NCBI GenBank assembly: GCA_037440885.1
Contig: JBBITI010000109.1
Location: 1-5,208 of the forward strand
DNA length: 5,208 nt
Source of the DNA: JBBITI01 sp037440885
GTDB lineage: Bacteria; Chloroflexota; Dehalococcoidia; Dehalococcoidales; UBA2162
Direction of reading: 5' to 3'
This document shows positions 5,072 to 5,208 of this stretch, piece after piece. Position 1 is the first letter of the stretch. Every line of letters begins with the position of its first letter. Position numbers and translations under genes: made by a program. The notes beneath the pieces were generated by a model. The model was not told the origin of the DNA. It worked only from the letters and a program-made list of their open reading frames with translations, and did no database searches.

Positions 5072-5208
5072 TGACCTGCTCTAAAAAGTTGTACCACTTG
5101 TTAAGTTAGTGCCACAGACATAATAGCCTCCGGGGCGGGTGGTCGGTAATTTAGTGAGCTGTGAGGACGAACCTGATTATATTCTCTCCGCCAGGCTTCA
5201 ATCAATAC
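5072..5208 (-). mobile_element. IS3-family insertion sequence, 3' end (runs off right edge)
   Basis: The segment contains the transposase C-terminus, then about 30 bases, then a terminus whose plus-strand reading starts TGACCTGC (5072-5079). IS3-family elements end in 5'-TG...CA-3', which this fits. The exact boundary could be a few bases further out, as GTACTGACC (5068-5076) also resembles some IS3-family tips. The other inverted repeat and the target duplication lie outside the window, so the boundary is inferred. The element is oriented so that its transposase reads toward the sugar-acid operon. Confidence 0.65.
5101..5208 (-). CDS. IS3-family transposase (OrfB, DDE integrase core), C-terminal fragment
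   Basis: Reading the minus strand inward from the window edge gives 35 codons and then TAA at 5103-5101. The peptide contains WRREYNQVRPHSSLNYRPP. This is the hallmark C-terminus of IS3-family integrase-core transposases (W-x-x-x-Y-N-x-x-R-P-H-S-S-L-x-Y-x-P-P), located after the catalytic Glu. The rest of the gene lies beyond the edge, so intactness cannot be judged. It is on the same strand as the aldolase operon and ends 81 bases before the aldolase start, with the element tip between them. Family assignment is strong despite the short length because the motif is so characteristic. Confidence 0.88.
   Translation of the reverse strand, partial: VLIEAWRREYNQVRPHSSLNYRPPAPEAIMSVALT

Overview
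The window is ordinary bacterial DNA of roughly balanced GC, densely packed and with clear Shine-Dalgarno sites. It holds seven protein genes, two of them cut by the window edges, or eight if the insertion-sequence transposase fragment at the right edge is counted separately from its element. No rRNA, tRNA or CRISPR array was seen. The protein mix (flavodoxin, small cupin, FmdB-like zinc ribbon, acid-sugar type kinase) fits an anaerobic or facultative bacterium. The style recalls Chloroflexota (Dehalococcoidia) or anaerobic Firmicutes, but this is an impression, not a demonstrated assignment.

Left part. Bases 1-231 (minus) are the start of a flavodoxin-like protein that runs off the edge. Bases 322-726 (minus) encode a small cupin with an HxHxH metal motif. 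A 272-base divergent intergenic region (727-998) carries a perfect minus-strand TATAAT at the centre of a 9-bp inverted repeat, and a plausible plus-strand promoter. From there two plus-strand genes run: a 57-aa zinc-ribbon protein (999-1172) and an alpha/beta hydrolase of the dienelactone-hydrolase type (1240-1917).

Right part. Convergent to the hydrolase and only 15 bases from it lies a compact three-gene minus-strand operon, transcribed from right to left. The order is an HpcH/HpaI aldolase-family protein (5019-4231), a DUF1537 four-carbon acid sugar kinase (4228-2831) and a 3-hydroxyisobutyrate dehydrogenase-family reductase (2814-1933). Gaps are 2 and 16 bases. This set suggests catabolism of a sugar acid or hydroxy acid. 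The order of activities resembles aldolase, tartronate semialdehyde reductase and glycerate kinase of glucarate/galactarate breakdown, but with a DUF1537 kinase in the kinase role. It also resembles the ygbJ-ygbK (ltnD-otnK) tetronate route with a different lyase. The aldolase-like protein appears to have Tyr where the family has its catalytic His, so its reaction is uncertain.

Right edge. Bases 5101-5208 (minus) encode the last 35 residues of an IS3-family transposase. The end of the element appears to lie near 5072, only about 50 bases upstream of the operon's first start codon, so an insertion sequence abuts the operon's regulatory region.
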